From Cupriavidus alkaliphilus (GTDB lineage: Bacteria; Pseudomonadota; Gammaproteobacteria; Burkholderiales; Burkholderiaceae): a stretch of DNA of 64,000 nucleotides. Shown here piece by piece: positions 49,942 to 60,239 of the stretch; the first letter of the stretch is position 1; each line of letters starts with the position of its first letter. The stretch lies in contig NZ_FMAD01000002.1 of the NCBI RefSeq assembly GCF_900094595.1, positions 558,001 through 622,000 of the forward strand, given 5' to 3'. A model generated the notes under the pieces. It had not been told where the DNA came from, made no database searches, and saw only the letters and a list, made by a program, of their open reading frames with translations. The position numbers and the translations under genes were made by a program.

Positions 49942-50435
49942 GACGCCGCCCCTTGCGCGGCTTGTCGCTGCAGCACCGCGGCCCGCCTGACCGCGCGCAC
50001 GATTTCCACATGCGTGCCGCAACGGCACAGGTTGAAGCGCAAGGCTTCGCGGATCTGCGCTTCGTCGGGGTCGGGGTTCTGCGCCAGCAGCGCCTTGGCG
50101 GTCATGATCATGCCGTTCAGGCAGTAGCCGCATTGCGCGGCCTGTTCTTCGATAAACGCCTGCTGCACGGGGTCGGGATGCTGTGCCGTGCCCAGGCCCT
50201 CGAGCGTGGTCACCGCGTGGCCCACCGCGGCCCGGACCGGCAGCACGCACGAACGCGCGGGCAGGCCATCTACCAGCACCGTGCAGGCGCCGCACTGGCC
50301 CAGGCCGCAACCGTACTTGGGCCCGTTGCAGCACAGGTCGTTGCGCAGGATGTAGAGCAGCGGCGTGTCAGGCGCCACCTCGAGCGTGTGCTCGGCGTGG
50401 TTGACCTGCAGGGTCAGGGGGCGGGGCGTGTTCAT
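49938..50435 (-). CDS. nicA: Nicotinate dehydrogenase small [2Fe-2S] subunit
   Basis: 165 residues with two [2Fe-2S] clusters: Cys43-x4-Cys48-x2-Cys51...Cys63 (CGLGQCGACTVLVDG) and Cys102-x2-Cys105...Cys137-x-Cys139 (QCGYCLNG, LCRCGTH). Typical of IorA/NicA subunits of molybdenum hydroxylases. Coupled to nicB by a 4-nt overlap, with nicC 89 bp upstream, so nicC-nicA-nicB is likely one operon. Confidence 0.93.
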   Translation of the reverse strand: MNTPRPLTLQVNHAEHTLEVAPDTPLLYILRNDLCCNGPKYGCGLGQCGACTVLVDGLPARSCVLPVRAAVGHAVTTLEGLGTAQHPDPVQQAFIEEQAAQCGYCLNGMIMTAKALLAQNPDPDEAQIREALRFNLCRCGTHVEIVRAVRRAAVLQRQAAQGAAS

Positions 50436-50524
50436 CGGGGGCTGGGGGCGGTTTGAACATCACGCATCGCGGCGCCGCGCCCCATTCTTCGCGAGGGGCG
50501 GCGGCGGGCAGGGCGGTCAGGCGG

Positions 50525-51767
<1,243 letters not shown>

Positions 51768-51945
51768 CAAAATATCGCGGTAAAGGCGAAATCAACCGAA
51801 CCTATGGAAAACCCTGACAACCATGTGATGGATTTACAATGATGCGCTGCAATGGCGAAATTATGCGCTAAAACAGGGAGTCATGGATTAAGTATGCACT
51901 GAACGAGTGAATCGGTCCCGGTGCAGAATCTGTTTGCCTATATAA

Positions 51946-51957
51946 AGTGTGTACACT
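51946..51957 (+). promoter_or_regulatory. Candidate NicR operator, nicE side
   Basis: Reads AGTGTGTACACT on the + strand (identical 12-mer), overlapping the end of a TATAAA box and 84 nt upstream of the nicE start. Confidence 0.55.
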
Positions 51958-52041
51958 ACAATCGTTCGCAGCATGCAGGCCCTGGGCCGATGCAGGCAGA
52001 CCGAGAGCGCGACCCAAGCGCAACCAAGGGCAGACAAACAG

Positions 52042-52809
52042 ATGACGGAGTCGACAGTGCAGAAAGTTTTCCGAATCGGCCAGATCGTGCCGAGCTCCAA
52101 CACCACCATGGAAACCGAGATCCCGGCGATGCTGGCCGCGCGCCAGCTGGTGCGCCCGGAGCGCTTCACCTTCCACTCGAGCCGGATGCGGATGAAGAAG
52201 GTGGTCAAGGAAGAACTGGCCGCGATGGATGCCGAATCCGACCGCTGCGCGGTGGAGCTGAGCGACGCCCGCGTCGACGTGCTCGGCTACGCCTGCCTGG
52301 TGGCGATCATGGCGATGGGCCACGGCTACCACCGCGTCTCCGAGCAGCGCCTGCAGGCGCATACCGCCGAGAACGGCGGCGATGCACCCGTGATTACCAG
52401 CGCCGGCGCGCTGGTCGACGCGCTCAAGGTGATGGGCGCCAAGCGCATCGCGGTGGTGGCGCCGTACATGAAGCCGCTGACCGAACTGGTGGTGGACTAC
52501 ATCCGCAACGAAGGCTACGAGGTGGTCGACTATCGCGCGCTGGAGATCCCCGACAACCTGGAAGTCGGCCGCCACGACCCGGCGAAGCTGCCCGGGATCG
52601 TCGCGCAGATGAACACCGCCGATGCCGACGTGATCGTGCTGTCCGCCTGCGTGCAGATGCCGTCGCTGCCCGCGGTGGCCAAGGTCGAGGCCATGACCGG
52701 CAAGCCGGTCGTCACCGCCGCCGTTGCCACCACTTATGCGCTGCTCAAGCGCCTGGGGCTGGAGCCGGTGGTGCCGGGCGCCGGCGCGCTGCTGTCAGGC
52801 GCGTACTGA
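52042..52809 (+). CDS. nicE: Maleate cis-trans isomerase
   Basis: 255 residues of the Asp/Glu racemase superfamily, converting maleate to fumarate. The catalytic Cys pair is Cys85 (GYACLVAIM) and Cys203 (LSACVQMPS). N-terminal RIGQIVPSSNTTMETEIPAML is a family motif. The ATG at 52042 is preferred to an upstream ATG at 51949, which lies inside the operator; AAGGG precedes it by 11 nt. First gene of nicEDXF. Confidence 0.93.
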   Translation: MTESTVQKVFRIGQIVPSSNTTMETEIPAMLAARQLVRPERFTFHSSRMRMKKVVKEELAAMDAESDRCAVELSDARVDVLGYACLVAIMAMGHGYHRVSEQRLQAHTAENGGDAPVITSAGALVDALKVMGAKRIAVVAPYMKPLTELVVDYIRNEGYEVVDYRALEIPDNLEVGRHDPAKLPGIVAQMNTADADVIVLSACVQMPSLPAVAKVEAMTGKPVVTAAVATTYALLKRLGLEPVVPGAGALLSGAY

Positions 52810-52820
52810 AGGGGCAGGCC

Positions 52821-53651
52821 ATGGCAGACAGCACCTTTCTCTACGGCGCCCACGTCCACGCCAACGGCATCCGCCAGCACTACCTGCGCTATGGCGGGCA
52901 GGCGGGCGCGCGCGCGCAGCGCGATGCGGTCATCATCGTGCCGGGCATCACCAGCCCCGCGGTGACCTGGGGCTTTGTCGGCGAGCGCTTCGGGCAGCAG
53001 TTCGATACCTATGTGCTCGACGTGCGCGGCCGCGGCCTGTCGCAGGCCGGCCCGGAGCTGGACTACAGCCTCGATGCGCAGGCCGCCGACGTGGTGGCCC
53101 TGGCCGCCACGCTGGGACTGCAGCGCTATGCCGTGGTCGGCCATTCGATGGGCGCGCGCATCGGCATCCGCGCCGCGCGCGCCCGGCCCGCGGGCCTGAC
53201 GCGGCTGGTGCTGGTCGATCCGCCGGTGTCCGGCCCGGGGCGCCGCGCCTACCCGTCGCAACTGCCGTGGTACATCGATTCGATCCGGCTGGCGCAGCAG
53301 GGCATCGACGCCGAAGGCATGCGCGCTTTCTGCCCGACCTGGACCGAAGACCAGCTGCGCCTGCGCGCGCAATGGCTGCATACCTGCGACGAGCGCGCGA
53401 TCCTGGCCAGCTTCAACGGCTTCCATGAGGACGATATCCACGCCGACCTGCCGCAGGTCGCCGTGCCGGCGCTGCTGATGACCGCCGGCCGCGGCGACGT
53501 GATCCGCGCGCAGGACGTGCAGGAGATGCGCGCGCTGCTGCCAACCTTGCTGGTCGCGCACGTTGCCAACGCCGGCCACATGATCCCGTGGGACGACGAG
53601 GCCGGCTTCTACCGCGCCTTCGGCGATTTCCTCGGCGCGCCGCTGGACTGA
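52821..53651 (+). CDS. nicD: N-formylmaleamate deformylase
   Basis: 276-residue alpha/beta hydrolase releasing formate from N-formylmaleamic acid to give maleamate. Nucleophile Ser109 in GHSMGAR, Asp133 in LVDPPVSGPGRRAYPS and His253 in NAGHMIPWDD fit the catalytic triad. The order and sequence agree with P. putida NicD. AAGGGGCAG lies upstream of the ATG, 11 nt after nicE. Confidence 0.94.
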   Translation: MADSTFLYGAHVHANGIRQHYLRYGGQAGARAQRDAVIIVPGITSPAVTWGFVGERFGQQFDTYVLDVRGRGLSQAGPELDYSLDAQAADVVALAATLGLQRYAVVGHSMGARIGIRAARARPAGLTRLVLVDPPVSGPGRRAYPSQLPWYIDSIRLAQQGIDAEGMRAFCPTWTEDQLRLRAQWLHTCDERAILASFNGFHEDDIHADLPQVAVPALLMTAGRGDVIRAQDVQEMRALLPTLLVAHVANAGHMIPWDDEAGFYRAFGDFLGAPLD

Positions 53652-53662
53652 CAGGAGCCAAC

Positions 53663-54751
53663 ATGCCCGTAAGCGATTACGACCTGACGACAGCGTGGCA
53701 GCAGGTGCTGACGCTGTCGAAGCTGCAGCCGGGGCAGACCGTCACCGTGCTGACCGGCGCGGCCACGCATCCGCAGACGCTGCGCACGGCAATGGTGGCG
53801 GCGGCGTCGATGGGCGCCATCGTCAACCGGCTCGACCTGCCGCCGGTCAACGGCGAGAAGGCGCTGAGCCGGGACGCGCTGGCCTACCTCGGCACCACGC
53901 CGCTGACCGGCAACCCTGCAGCGATTGCCGCGCTCAAGGCGAGCGATCTGGTGCTGGACCTGATGACGCTGCTGTTCTCGCCCGAGCAGCATGAGATCCT
54001 GTCCGGCGGCACCAGGATCCTGCTGGCGGTGGAGCCGCCCGAAGTGCTGGCACGGCTGGTGCCGACCGAGGCCGACCGCGCCCGCGTCAAGGCTGCCACC
54101 CAGCGGCTGGGCAAGGCGCGCGAGATGCATATCGTGTCCGACGCCGGCATGGACCTGCGCTGCCGCCTGGGTGAATTCCCCGCGATCAGCGAGTACGGCT
54201 TCGTCGACGAGCCCGGGCGCTGGGACCACTGGCCGAGCGGCTTCGTGCTGACCTGGCCCGACGAGGGCGGCACCGACGGCACCATCGTGCTGGACCGCGG
54301 CGACATCCTGCTGCCGATGAAGTCCTATCTGCAGGCGCCGATCCGCATCACGGTCGAGGCCGGCTACGTGCGCCGCATCGAAGGCGGCGTCGACGCCGAG
54401 CTGCTGGCCGACTACATGGCGTCGTTCAACGATCCGGAAGCGTATGCCATGTCGCATATCGGCTGGGGCCTGCAGCCGCGCGCGAGCTGGTCGGCGCTGG
54501 CGATGTACGACCGCGAGGCCACCATCGGCATGGATGCGCGCGCCTACGAGGGCAACTTCCTGTGCTCGTTCGGCCCCAACAACGAAGCCGGCGGCAGCCG
54601 CACCACCGCCTGCCATATCGATATCCCCGTGCGCCACTGCACCGTCAGCCTCGACGGCGAGCCGGTGGTGGTGCGCGGCAAGGTGATGGACGGGCACCAT
54701 GCCCCGGCCGCATCGCTCTACAAGGCAGACAAGGACTCGCGCCATGGATGA
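53663..54751 (+). CDS. nicX: 2,5-dihydroxypyridine 5,6-dioxygenase
   Basis: 362-residue non-haem Fe(II) ring-cleaving dioxygenase producing N-formylmaleamate. The iron ligands known from P. putida NicX, His265, His318 and Asp320, fall at the same positions here: SHIGWG (His265) and CHIDIP (His318, Asp320). EPGRWDHWPSGF is also conserved. ACAGGAGCCAAC precedes the ATG at 53663. Confidence 0.94.
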   Translation: MPVSDYDLTTAWQQVLTLSKLQPGQTVTVLTGAATHPQTLRTAMVAAASMGAIVNRLDLPPVNGEKALSRDALAYLGTTPLTGNPAAIAALKASDLVLDLMTLLFSPEQHEILSGGTRILLAVEPPEVLARLVPTEADRARVKAATQRLGKAREMHIVSDAGMDLRCRLGEFPAISEYGFVDEPGRWDHWPSGFVLTWPDEGGTDGTIVLDRGDILLPMKSYLQAPIRITVEAGYVRRIEGGVDAELLADYMASFNDPEAYAMSHIGWGLQPRASWSALAMYDREATIGMDARAYEGNFLCSFGPNNEAGGSRTTACHIDIPVRHCTVSLDGEPVVVRGKVMDGHHAPAASLYKADKDSRHG

Positions 54752-55379
54752 CGCAGTGCAGACTTACCAGCGCCAGGGCTTCGGCGCGGCAATGGAACTG
54801 AAGGCGCCGTACGGGCTGCTGATCATCGACTTCGTCAACGGCTTTGCCGATCCGGCGGTGTTCGGCGGCGGCAATATTCCCGAGGCCATCCGCAACACCC
54901 AGCCGCTGCTGCGTGCCGCGCGCGAGCATGGCTGGCCGGTGGCGCACAGCCGCATCGTGTTCGCCGACGACGACAGCGACCACAACATCTTCACGCTGAA
55001 GGTGCCGGGCATGCTGACGCTGAAGGAAGATGGCCACAACAGCCAGATCGTGCCCGAGCTGGCGCCCGCGGCGGGCGAGCTGGTGGTGCGCAAGACGGTG
55101 CCGTCGGCATTCTTCGGCACCTCGCTGGCGGCGTGGCTGACGCAGCGCGGCGTGCAGACGCTGCTGGTGGCCGGCTGCGTCACCAGCGGCTGCGTGCGCG
55201 CCAGCGTGGTCGATGCGATGTCGCTGGGGTTCCGCCCGCTGGTGGTGTCGGATTGCGTGGGCGACCGCGCACTGGGGCCGCACGAGGCCAACCTGTTCGA
55301 CATGGCGCAGAAGTACGCCACGGTGCTGCCGCGCGACGAGGCGCTGGCGCAGGTGGCAGGCGTGCGCGCCGCCGCCTGA
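54744..55379 (+). CDS. nicF: Maleamate amidohydrolase
   Basis: 211-residue isochorismatase-fold hydrolase making maleate and ammonia. The catalytic triad is Asp29 (LIIDFVNGF), Lys117 (VRKTVPSAFFGT) and Cys150 (GCVTSGCVRAS). The start overlaps the nicX end by 8 nt, so translation is coupled. Last gene of nicEDXF. Confidence 0.93.
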   Translation: MDDAVQTYQRQGFGAAMELKAPYGLLIIDFVNGFADPAVFGGGNIPEAIRNTQPLLRAAREHGWPVAHSRIVFADDDSDHNIFTLKVPGMLTLKEDGHNSQIVPELAPAAGELVVRKTVPSAFFGTSLAAWLTQRGVQTLLVAGCVTSGCVRASVVDAMSLGFRPLVVSDCVGDRALGPHEANLFDMAQKYATVLPRDEALAQVAGVRAAA

Positions 55380-55406
55380 GCCTGGCCGATGGCGCCCGTG
55401 CCGGTC

Positions 55407-56162
55407 TCAGCCCGCCGCCGCGCGCCTGCCGCGTGCCGCCTTGCGCGGCGCGGCGGCGGGTGGCACTTGCGCCGCCGGCACGGCGCCGGGCACGGCCACC
55501 GTGCGCAGCACGGTCTGCTGGATCACATCGCGCCAGTGCGCCAGCGCGGGCGGGCTCATCATGGGCTCGCCCAGGAAGGCGCTGAGCGTATGATGGTTGG
55601 AGTTATAGAAGTAGCCGAGCGAAGCGATCACCATGTACACGTCGCGCGCGCCGGCGTCCGCGCGGAACAGTCCGGCGGCCTTGCCGCGCGCGAGGATGCC
55701 GTCGAGCACCGAGAGCGCGTAGCTGGAGATCTCGCGCAGCCGCACCGACTTCTTCGCGTGCCTGCCCTGGCTCATGTTCTCGCTGGTCAGGATGGCGACG
55801 AACTCGGGATGGTCCAGGTAATACTGCCAGACGAAATCGATCAGCTGCGACAGCGCGCGCACGGGGTCGGCGGCATCGAGCTCATGCTCGAGCTGCTGCT
55901 CGGCCTGGTTGAGCTGCAGGTAGATGGTCTCCAGCACTTCGACGAACAGCTTCTCCTTGCTGCCGAAGTAGTAGTAGATCATCCGGTCGTAGGTCTTGGC
56001 CAGCGACGAGATGCGTTCGATGCGGCCGCCGTCGTAGCCGCGCTGGGCGAAGACCTTGATGGCAGCCTTGAGGATGCGCTCGCGGCTGTCCTGCGCCTGC
56101 CTGGCCCGGGTGCCGGCTGCCGCCCGCCGGGTGGCGGGCGCGGCCGCAGTCTTGGTGGTCAT
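55407..56162 (-). CDS. nicS: TetR family regulator (NicS-like)
   Basis: 251 residues. The N-terminal TetR helix-turn-helix is at about 25-72 (RERILKAAIKVFAQRGYDGGRIERIS, then YYYFGSKEKLFVEVLE). In P. putida a TetR regulator NicS controls nicAB; the same role here is inferred from position inside the cluster. Ala/Arg/Lys-rich tails of about 20 residues at both ends are additions to the usual fold. Divergent from the second Moco gene, 114 bp away. Confidence 0.8.
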   Translation of the reverse strand: MTTKTAAAPATRRAAAGTRARQAQDSRERILKAAIKVFAQRGYDGGRIERISSLAKTYDRMIYYYFGSKEKLFVEVLETIYLQLNQAEQQLEHELDAADPVRALSQLIDFVWQYYLDHPEFVAILTSENMSQGRHAKKSVRLREISSYALSVLDGILARGKAAGLFRADAGARDVYMVIASLGYFYNSNHHTLSAFLGEPMMSPPALAHWRDVIQQTVLRTVAVPGAVPAAQVPPAAAPRKAARGRRAAAG

Positions 56163-56219
56163 GGTGGGAGGTTCTGCTGTGTGCCTGTTGGCGCAGTATA
56201 ACGGTGGCCGGATTTGGCT

Positions 56220-56243
56220 CGATCGGTGGCCCGATCGGTGGCC
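56220..56243. repeat. Perfect 12-bp tandem duplication in the nicS / Moco-subunit gap
   Basis: CGATCGGTGGCC twice in a row, 33 nt before the Moco subunit start. The second copy contains the palindrome CCGATCGG. Candidate regulator-binding region. Confidence 0.55.
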
Positions 56244-56276
56244 TGCTCGGCTAGCAGTGACGGAGAGAATGAAACG

Positions 56277-58556
56277 ATGACGGCAACCCAGCTGCAACCC
56301 CCGGCACAGGCCGATGCCGCCACGCCGCGCGCGCTGCGGCTGGCGCTGCTGCAGGCCACCGGCGTGCTGCTGGTGACGCGCGCCCCGCAGCCGGCCGCGC
56401 GCCCGGCGCCGGGCCAGCCCGGCGCGGCGTCGGACTATGTGCCGGCGCTGCCGGACCTGTTTATCGCCGTGCGCGACAGCGGCGAGGTGCTCGCCTTCAA
56501 CGGCCACGTCGACCTCGGCACCGGCATCCGCACCGCGCTGGCGCAGATCGTCGCCGAAGAACTCGATGTGCCGCTCGAGCACGTGCGCATGGTGCTGGGC
56601 CATACCGAGGCCACGCCCAACCAGGGCCCGACCATCGCCAGCGCCTCGATCCAGATCTCGGCGCTGCCGCTGCGCCGCGCCGCCGCGCAGGCGCGCGCGT
56701 GGCTGCAGGCGCGCGCGGCACGGCGGCTGGGCGTGGACGCCGACAGGCTGGAAGCGGCAGACGGCGTATTGCGCGTGCCCGGCACGCAGCTCAGCATCGC
56801 TTACGCGGCGCTGGTTGCCGGCGAGCACGTTGAGCTGCCGCTGGCCGAAGACGTGCCGACCAAGCCCGTCGACGCCTACCGCATCGTCGGCCGCGCGGCG
56901 CCACGCGTCGATATCCCCGACAAGGCGCGCGGGGCGCTGACCTTTGTCCACGACGTGCGCGTGCCCGGCATGCTGCACGGCCGCGTGGTGCGCCCGCCGT
57001 ATGCCGGGCGCGACAGCGGCGCCTTCGTCGGCAGCAGCCTGCTGGCCGTCGACCGCGACTCGGTGCGCGACGTGCCCGGCCTGGTCGAGGTGGTGGTGCA
57101 GGGCGACTTCGTCGGCGTGGTCGCCGAGCGCGAGGAATATGCGGTGCTGGCCGCGCGCCGGCTGCGCGTGCGCTGGAAGCCGGTGCCGCCGTTGCCCGCG
57201 CTGGACGATCCGGAGCCGGCGCTGCGCGCCAACCCGGCCACGCGGCGCGAACTGCTGAGCGAGGGCGAGCTGCCCGCCGGCGGCGCCGGCACGGTACTGC
57301 AGCGTCGCTACGTGTGGCCGTACCAGATGCACGGCTCCATCGGCCCGTCCTGCGCCGTGGCCGACTGGCACGAAGAGGGCCTGACGGTATGGTCCGGCAC
57401 GCAGAACCCGCACATGCTGCGCATCGACCTGTCCCGGCTGTGCGGGCTGGGCGAAGACCGCATCGAGATCGTGCGCATGGAGGCCGCCGGCTGCTACGGC
57501 CGCAATTGCGCCGACGACGTCTGCGCCGACGCGGCGCTGCTGTCGCGCGCGGTGGGGCGGCCGGTGCGCGTGCAGCTGTCGCGCGAGCAGGAGCACTTGT
57601 GGGAGCCCAAGGGCGCGGCCCAGCTGATGGATGTCAGCGCCACGCTCGGCGCCGGCGGCGCGCTGCTCGGCTACGATTTCACCAGCCGCTATCCGTCCAA
57701 CGACGCGCCCACGCTGGCGCTGGTGCTGACCGGTGCCGTCTCCAATGCCCCACGCATGCTGGAGATGGGCGACCGTACCGCGGTGCCGCCCTATGCCTAT
57801 GCCGCACGCCGTATCGGCTGCGACGACACGCCGGCGATCGTGCGCGCGTCGTGGCTGCGCGGCGTGTCGGCGCTGCCCAATGCATTCGCGCATGAGTGCG
57901 TGATCGACGAGCTGGCGCTGGCGGCGGGCGCCGACCCGGTCGATTTCCGCCTGCGGCACCTGCCTGACGAACGCGCCGCGGATTTGCTGCGGGCCGTCGC
58001 CGACGCGGCCGGCTGGCAGCGCGGCGCGGGCGGATCGCGCGGCGAGCCGGATGCCGACGGGCGGCTGCGCGGACGGGGCGTGGCCTACGCGCGCTATATC
58101 CACAGCCGCTTTCCCGGATTCGGCGCGGCCTGGGCCGCCTGGGTGGTGGACCTGACCGTGGACGCGGGCACGGGCCGCATCACCATCGACAAGGTGGTGG
58201 TGGGGCAGGACACCGGCATGGTTGTCAATCCCGACGGCGTGCGCCACCAGGTCCACGGCAATGTGGTGCAGACCCTCAGCCGCGTGCTGAAGGAGCAGGT
58301 CCGCTTCGATGCCGACGGTGTCGCCAGCCGCGAATGGGGCAGCTATCCGCTGCTGACCTTCCCGGAAATCCCGCCGATCGACGTGGTGCTGATGCCGCGC
58401 CAGTCAGAGCCGCCACTGGGCGCGGGCGAATCGGCCTCGCTGCCGGGCGCGCCGGCGATTGCCAATGCCTTGTTCGATGCGCTGGGGGTGCGCCTGCGCC
58501 GCCCGCCGTTCGTGCCGGAGACGGTGCTGGCGGCGATGGCGTCAGGGAACGTCTGA
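56277..58556 (+). CDS. Nicotinate dehydrogenase molybdenum-cofactor subunit (IorB-like, complete)
   Basis: 759 residues of the IorB-type (permuted) xanthine dehydrogenase-family large subunit. It shows GTGIRTALAQIVAEELDVP, YRIVGRAAPRVDIPDKARG, the Moco-contact GCYGRNCADDV (405-415), and the C-terminal GAGESAS (Glu718) followed by PAIANALFDALGVRLRRPP. No cytochrome motif and no iron-sulfur Cys cluster, so it must work with NicA and NicB. The ATG at 56277 has GGAG 11 nt upstream; a 3-codon ORF (ATG-AAA-CGA-TGA) overlaps the start. Confidence 0.87.
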   Translation: MTATQLQPPAQADAATPRALRLALLQATGVLLVTRAPQPAARPAPGQPGAASDYVPALPDLFIAVRDSGEVLAFNGHVDLGTGIRTALAQIVAEELDVPLEHVRMVLGHTEATPNQGPTIASASIQISALPLRRAAAQARAWLQARAARRLGVDADRLEAADGVLRVPGTQLSIAYAALVAGEHVELPLAEDVPTKPVDAYRIVGRAAPRVDIPDKARGALTFVHDVRVPGMLHGRVVRPPYAGRDSGAFVGSSLLAVDRDSVRDVPGLVEVVVQGDFVGVVAEREEYAVLAARRLRVRWKPVPPLPALDDPEPALRANPATRRELLSEGELPAGGAGTVLQRRYVWPYQMHGSIGPSCAVADWHEEGLTVWSGTQNPHMLRIDLSRLCGLGEDRIEIVRMEAAGCYGRNCADDVCADAALLSRAVGRPVRVQLSREQEHLWEPKGAAQLMDVSATLGAGGALLGYDFTSRYPSNDAPTLALVLTGAVSNAPRMLEMGDRTAVPPYAYAARRIGCDDTPAIVRASWLRGVSALPNAFAHECVIDELALAAGADPVDFRLRHLPDERAADLLRAVADAAGWQRGAGGSRGEPDADGRLRGRGVAYARYIHSRFPGFGAAWAAWVVDLTVDAGTGRITIDKVVVGQDTGMVVNPDGVRHQVHGNVVQTLSRVLKEQVRFDADGVASREWGSYPLLTFPEIPPIDVVLMPRQSEPPLGAGESASLPGAPAIANALFDALGVRLRRPPFVPETVLAAMASGNV

Positions 58557-58564
58557 TTGTGTAC

Positions 58565-58599
58565 GCCCTCTCCCGCTTGTGGGAGAGGGGAGCAAACCC
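58565..58599. repeat. REP-like dispersed element, copy 2
   Basis: CCCTCTCCC / GGGAGAGGG inverted repeat with GAGCAAACCCC on the right. On the reverse strand it reads GGGGTTTGCTCCCCTCTCCC, matching the other two copies. It lies just after the Moco-subunit gene and may act as its terminator. Confidence 0.6.
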
Positions 58600-58614
58600 C
58601 CGGCATCTGCGGCG

Positions 58615-59091
58615 CTAGCCTCCGTTCCCCTCGTCGATCTCGCTCATCTTGCGCAGCAGGTAGGTCACCGCCACGCGCTCGGCCGGATTCAGGCTGCCGA
58701 AGGTCTGTTCCGAGATCTCCTTCGCGAACGGCACGGTCTCGTCGATCAGGGCCAGCCCGGCGGGCGTGACCGTCACCACCACCTTGCGCCGGTCGTTGGG
58801 ATCATGCGAGACCGCGATCAGCTTGCGCGACTTGAGCCGGTCGATGATGCCGCGCACCGTGGCCTGGTCGATCGCGGTGGCGCGCACCACCTCGTTCATC
58901 GAACAAGGCTGCCGGTCGCGCACCGCGCACAGCACCACGAACTGCGCCGCGGTCAGCTGCGAATCGGGGATGGTCTGCTGGAAGATCGCCACATGGCGCT
59001 GGTAGGCGCGCCGCAGCAGGTGGCCCACCTGCTCGGTGAAGTCATAGTCGGCGGCGGGCTTGCCGGAAGGCGTGTCGGCGGGCTGGGGCAC
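58615..59091 (-). CDS. nicR: MarR family regulator (NicR/BpsR-like)
   Basis: 158 residues. Winged-helix MarR: LTAAQFVVLCAVRDRQPCSMNEVVRATAIDQATVRGIIDRLKSRKL and the wing HDPNDRRKVVVTVT. NicR in Pseudomonas, and the related BpsR of Bordetella, repress nic genes and release DNA with 6-hydroxynicotinate. Assignment rests on similarity and cluster position. A TATACT box (59128-59123, -) is about 32 nt upstream. Confidence 0.85.
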   Translation of the reverse strand: MPQPADTPSGKPAADYDFTEQVGHLLRRAYQRHVAIFQQTIPDSQLTAAQFVVLCAVRDRQPCSMNEVVRATAIDQATVRGIIDRLKSRKLIAVSHDPNDRRKVVVTVTPAGLALIDETVPFAKEISEQTFGSLNPAERVAVTYLLRKMSEIDEGNGG

Positions 59092-59177
59092 GAAGCAGGT
59101 GCGGTGGCTGGAGGTGACCCAGAGTATACCGAGGAAGGCCGCGGAACAGGGCGTGCGCGCGGCCGGGGCGGCGTCCG

Positions 59178-60185
59178 ATGCCCTCGCGCCTTTTCGAATA
59201 CAATCGTCGGGTCGTTTTGCGGGGCCGCCGTGCCGGCCCGCTTTCCCCGGTATTCTTCGTGCCCGCCTCCCAGAAGTCTCTCGCCGTGCCCGCCGCGCTG
59301 CCGTCGACGCAGCGCTCGGGCCTTGTCATCGCCGCGGTGGGCGCGGTGCTGTTCTCGGCCAAGGCGATCGTCGCCAAGCTGATGTACCGCTACAACGTCG
59401 ATGCCGTGATGGTGATCACGCTGCGCATGCTGTTCGCGGTGCCACTGTTCATGGCGATCGGCTGGTGGCAGTCGCGCCGCCTGGCGCCGCTGTCGTGGGC
59501 GGACCGGGGCCGGGTGGTGTTTCTCGGCTTTATCGGCTACTACCTGTCCAGCTTCCTGGACTTCATCGGCCTGCAGTACATCACCGCCGGACTGGAGCGG
59601 CTGATCCTGTTCCTGACGCCGTCGTTCGTGCTGCTGGCTACCGCGCTGCTGTTGCGCCGGCCGATCGGCAGGCACCAGTGGCTGTCGCTGCTGCTGGCCT
59701 ATGCCGGCATCGTGCTGGTGTTCGCGCATGACCTCGATGTCAGCGGCAGCCAGGTGTGGCTGGGCGGCGCGCTGGTGCTGGGCAGCGCCATCACCTATGG
59801 TATCTACCTGATCCTGAGCGGTGAGCTGGTCCAGCGCATCGGCTCGCTGCGGCTGGTGGCGTATGCCATGTGCGTGTCGACCGCCTGCTGCGTGATCCAG
59901 TACCTGGTGCTGGGCCGGCCGCTGGCGGAGCTGGCGCAGCCGGCGCCGGTGATGTGGCTGTCGCTGGTCAACGCGGTGTTCTGCACCGTGCTGCCGGTGT
60001 CGCTGACCATGGTAGCGGTGTCGCGCATCGGTGCGCCGATGGCGTCGCAGGCCGGCATGATCGGCCCGGTGTCGACGCTGCTGCTGGCCTTCTGGCTGCT
60101 GGGCGAGCCTGTCAGCGGCGTGCAGCTGGCCGGCAGCGCGCTGGTGATGGGCGGCATGTACTTGCTGTCGGCAAGGAAAAGCTGA
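59178..60185 (+). CDS. EamA-type (DMT superfamily) transporter
   Basis: 335 residues with ten hydrophobic segments in two EamA repeats (AVGAVLFSAKAIVAKLMYR ... and LVLGSAITYGIYLILSGELV ...). Probably exports or imports a metabolite; substrate not assignable. The start is uncertain: ATG 59178 is used, but a TACAAT lies at 59199-59204, and GTG 59259 or 59286 are in frame closer to the first helix. Divergent from the MarR gene. Confidence 0.82.
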   Translation: MPSRLFEYNRRVVLRGRRAGPLSPVFFVPASQKSLAVPAALPSTQRSGLVIAAVGAVLFSAKAIVAKLMYRYNVDAVMVITLRMLFAVPLFMAIGWWQSRRLAPLSWADRGRVVFLGFIGYYLSSFLDFIGLQYITAGLERLILFLTPSFVLLATALLLRRPIGRHQWLSLLLAYAGIVLVFAHDLDVSGSQVWLGGALVLGSAITYGIYLILSGELVQRIGSLRLVAYAMCVSTACCVIQYLVLGRPLAELAQPAPVMWLSLVNAVFCTVLPVSLTMVAVSRIGAPMASQAGMIGPVSTLLLAFWLLGEPVSGVQLAGSALVMGGMYLLSARKS

Positions 60186-60239
60186 TTCGGGCCGGCCCGG
60201 AGGCGGGCCGGTCACAGACAACAGACAAGGGAGAAACAC

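Noticed and set aside
55407..58256. A 949-codon open frame antisense to the Moco subunit gene, continuous with the TetR gene
   Set aside because: Composition is His/Arg/Gln-rich shadow translation of high-GC codon bias; only its last 252 codons (the TetR protein) have motifs and a plausible start.
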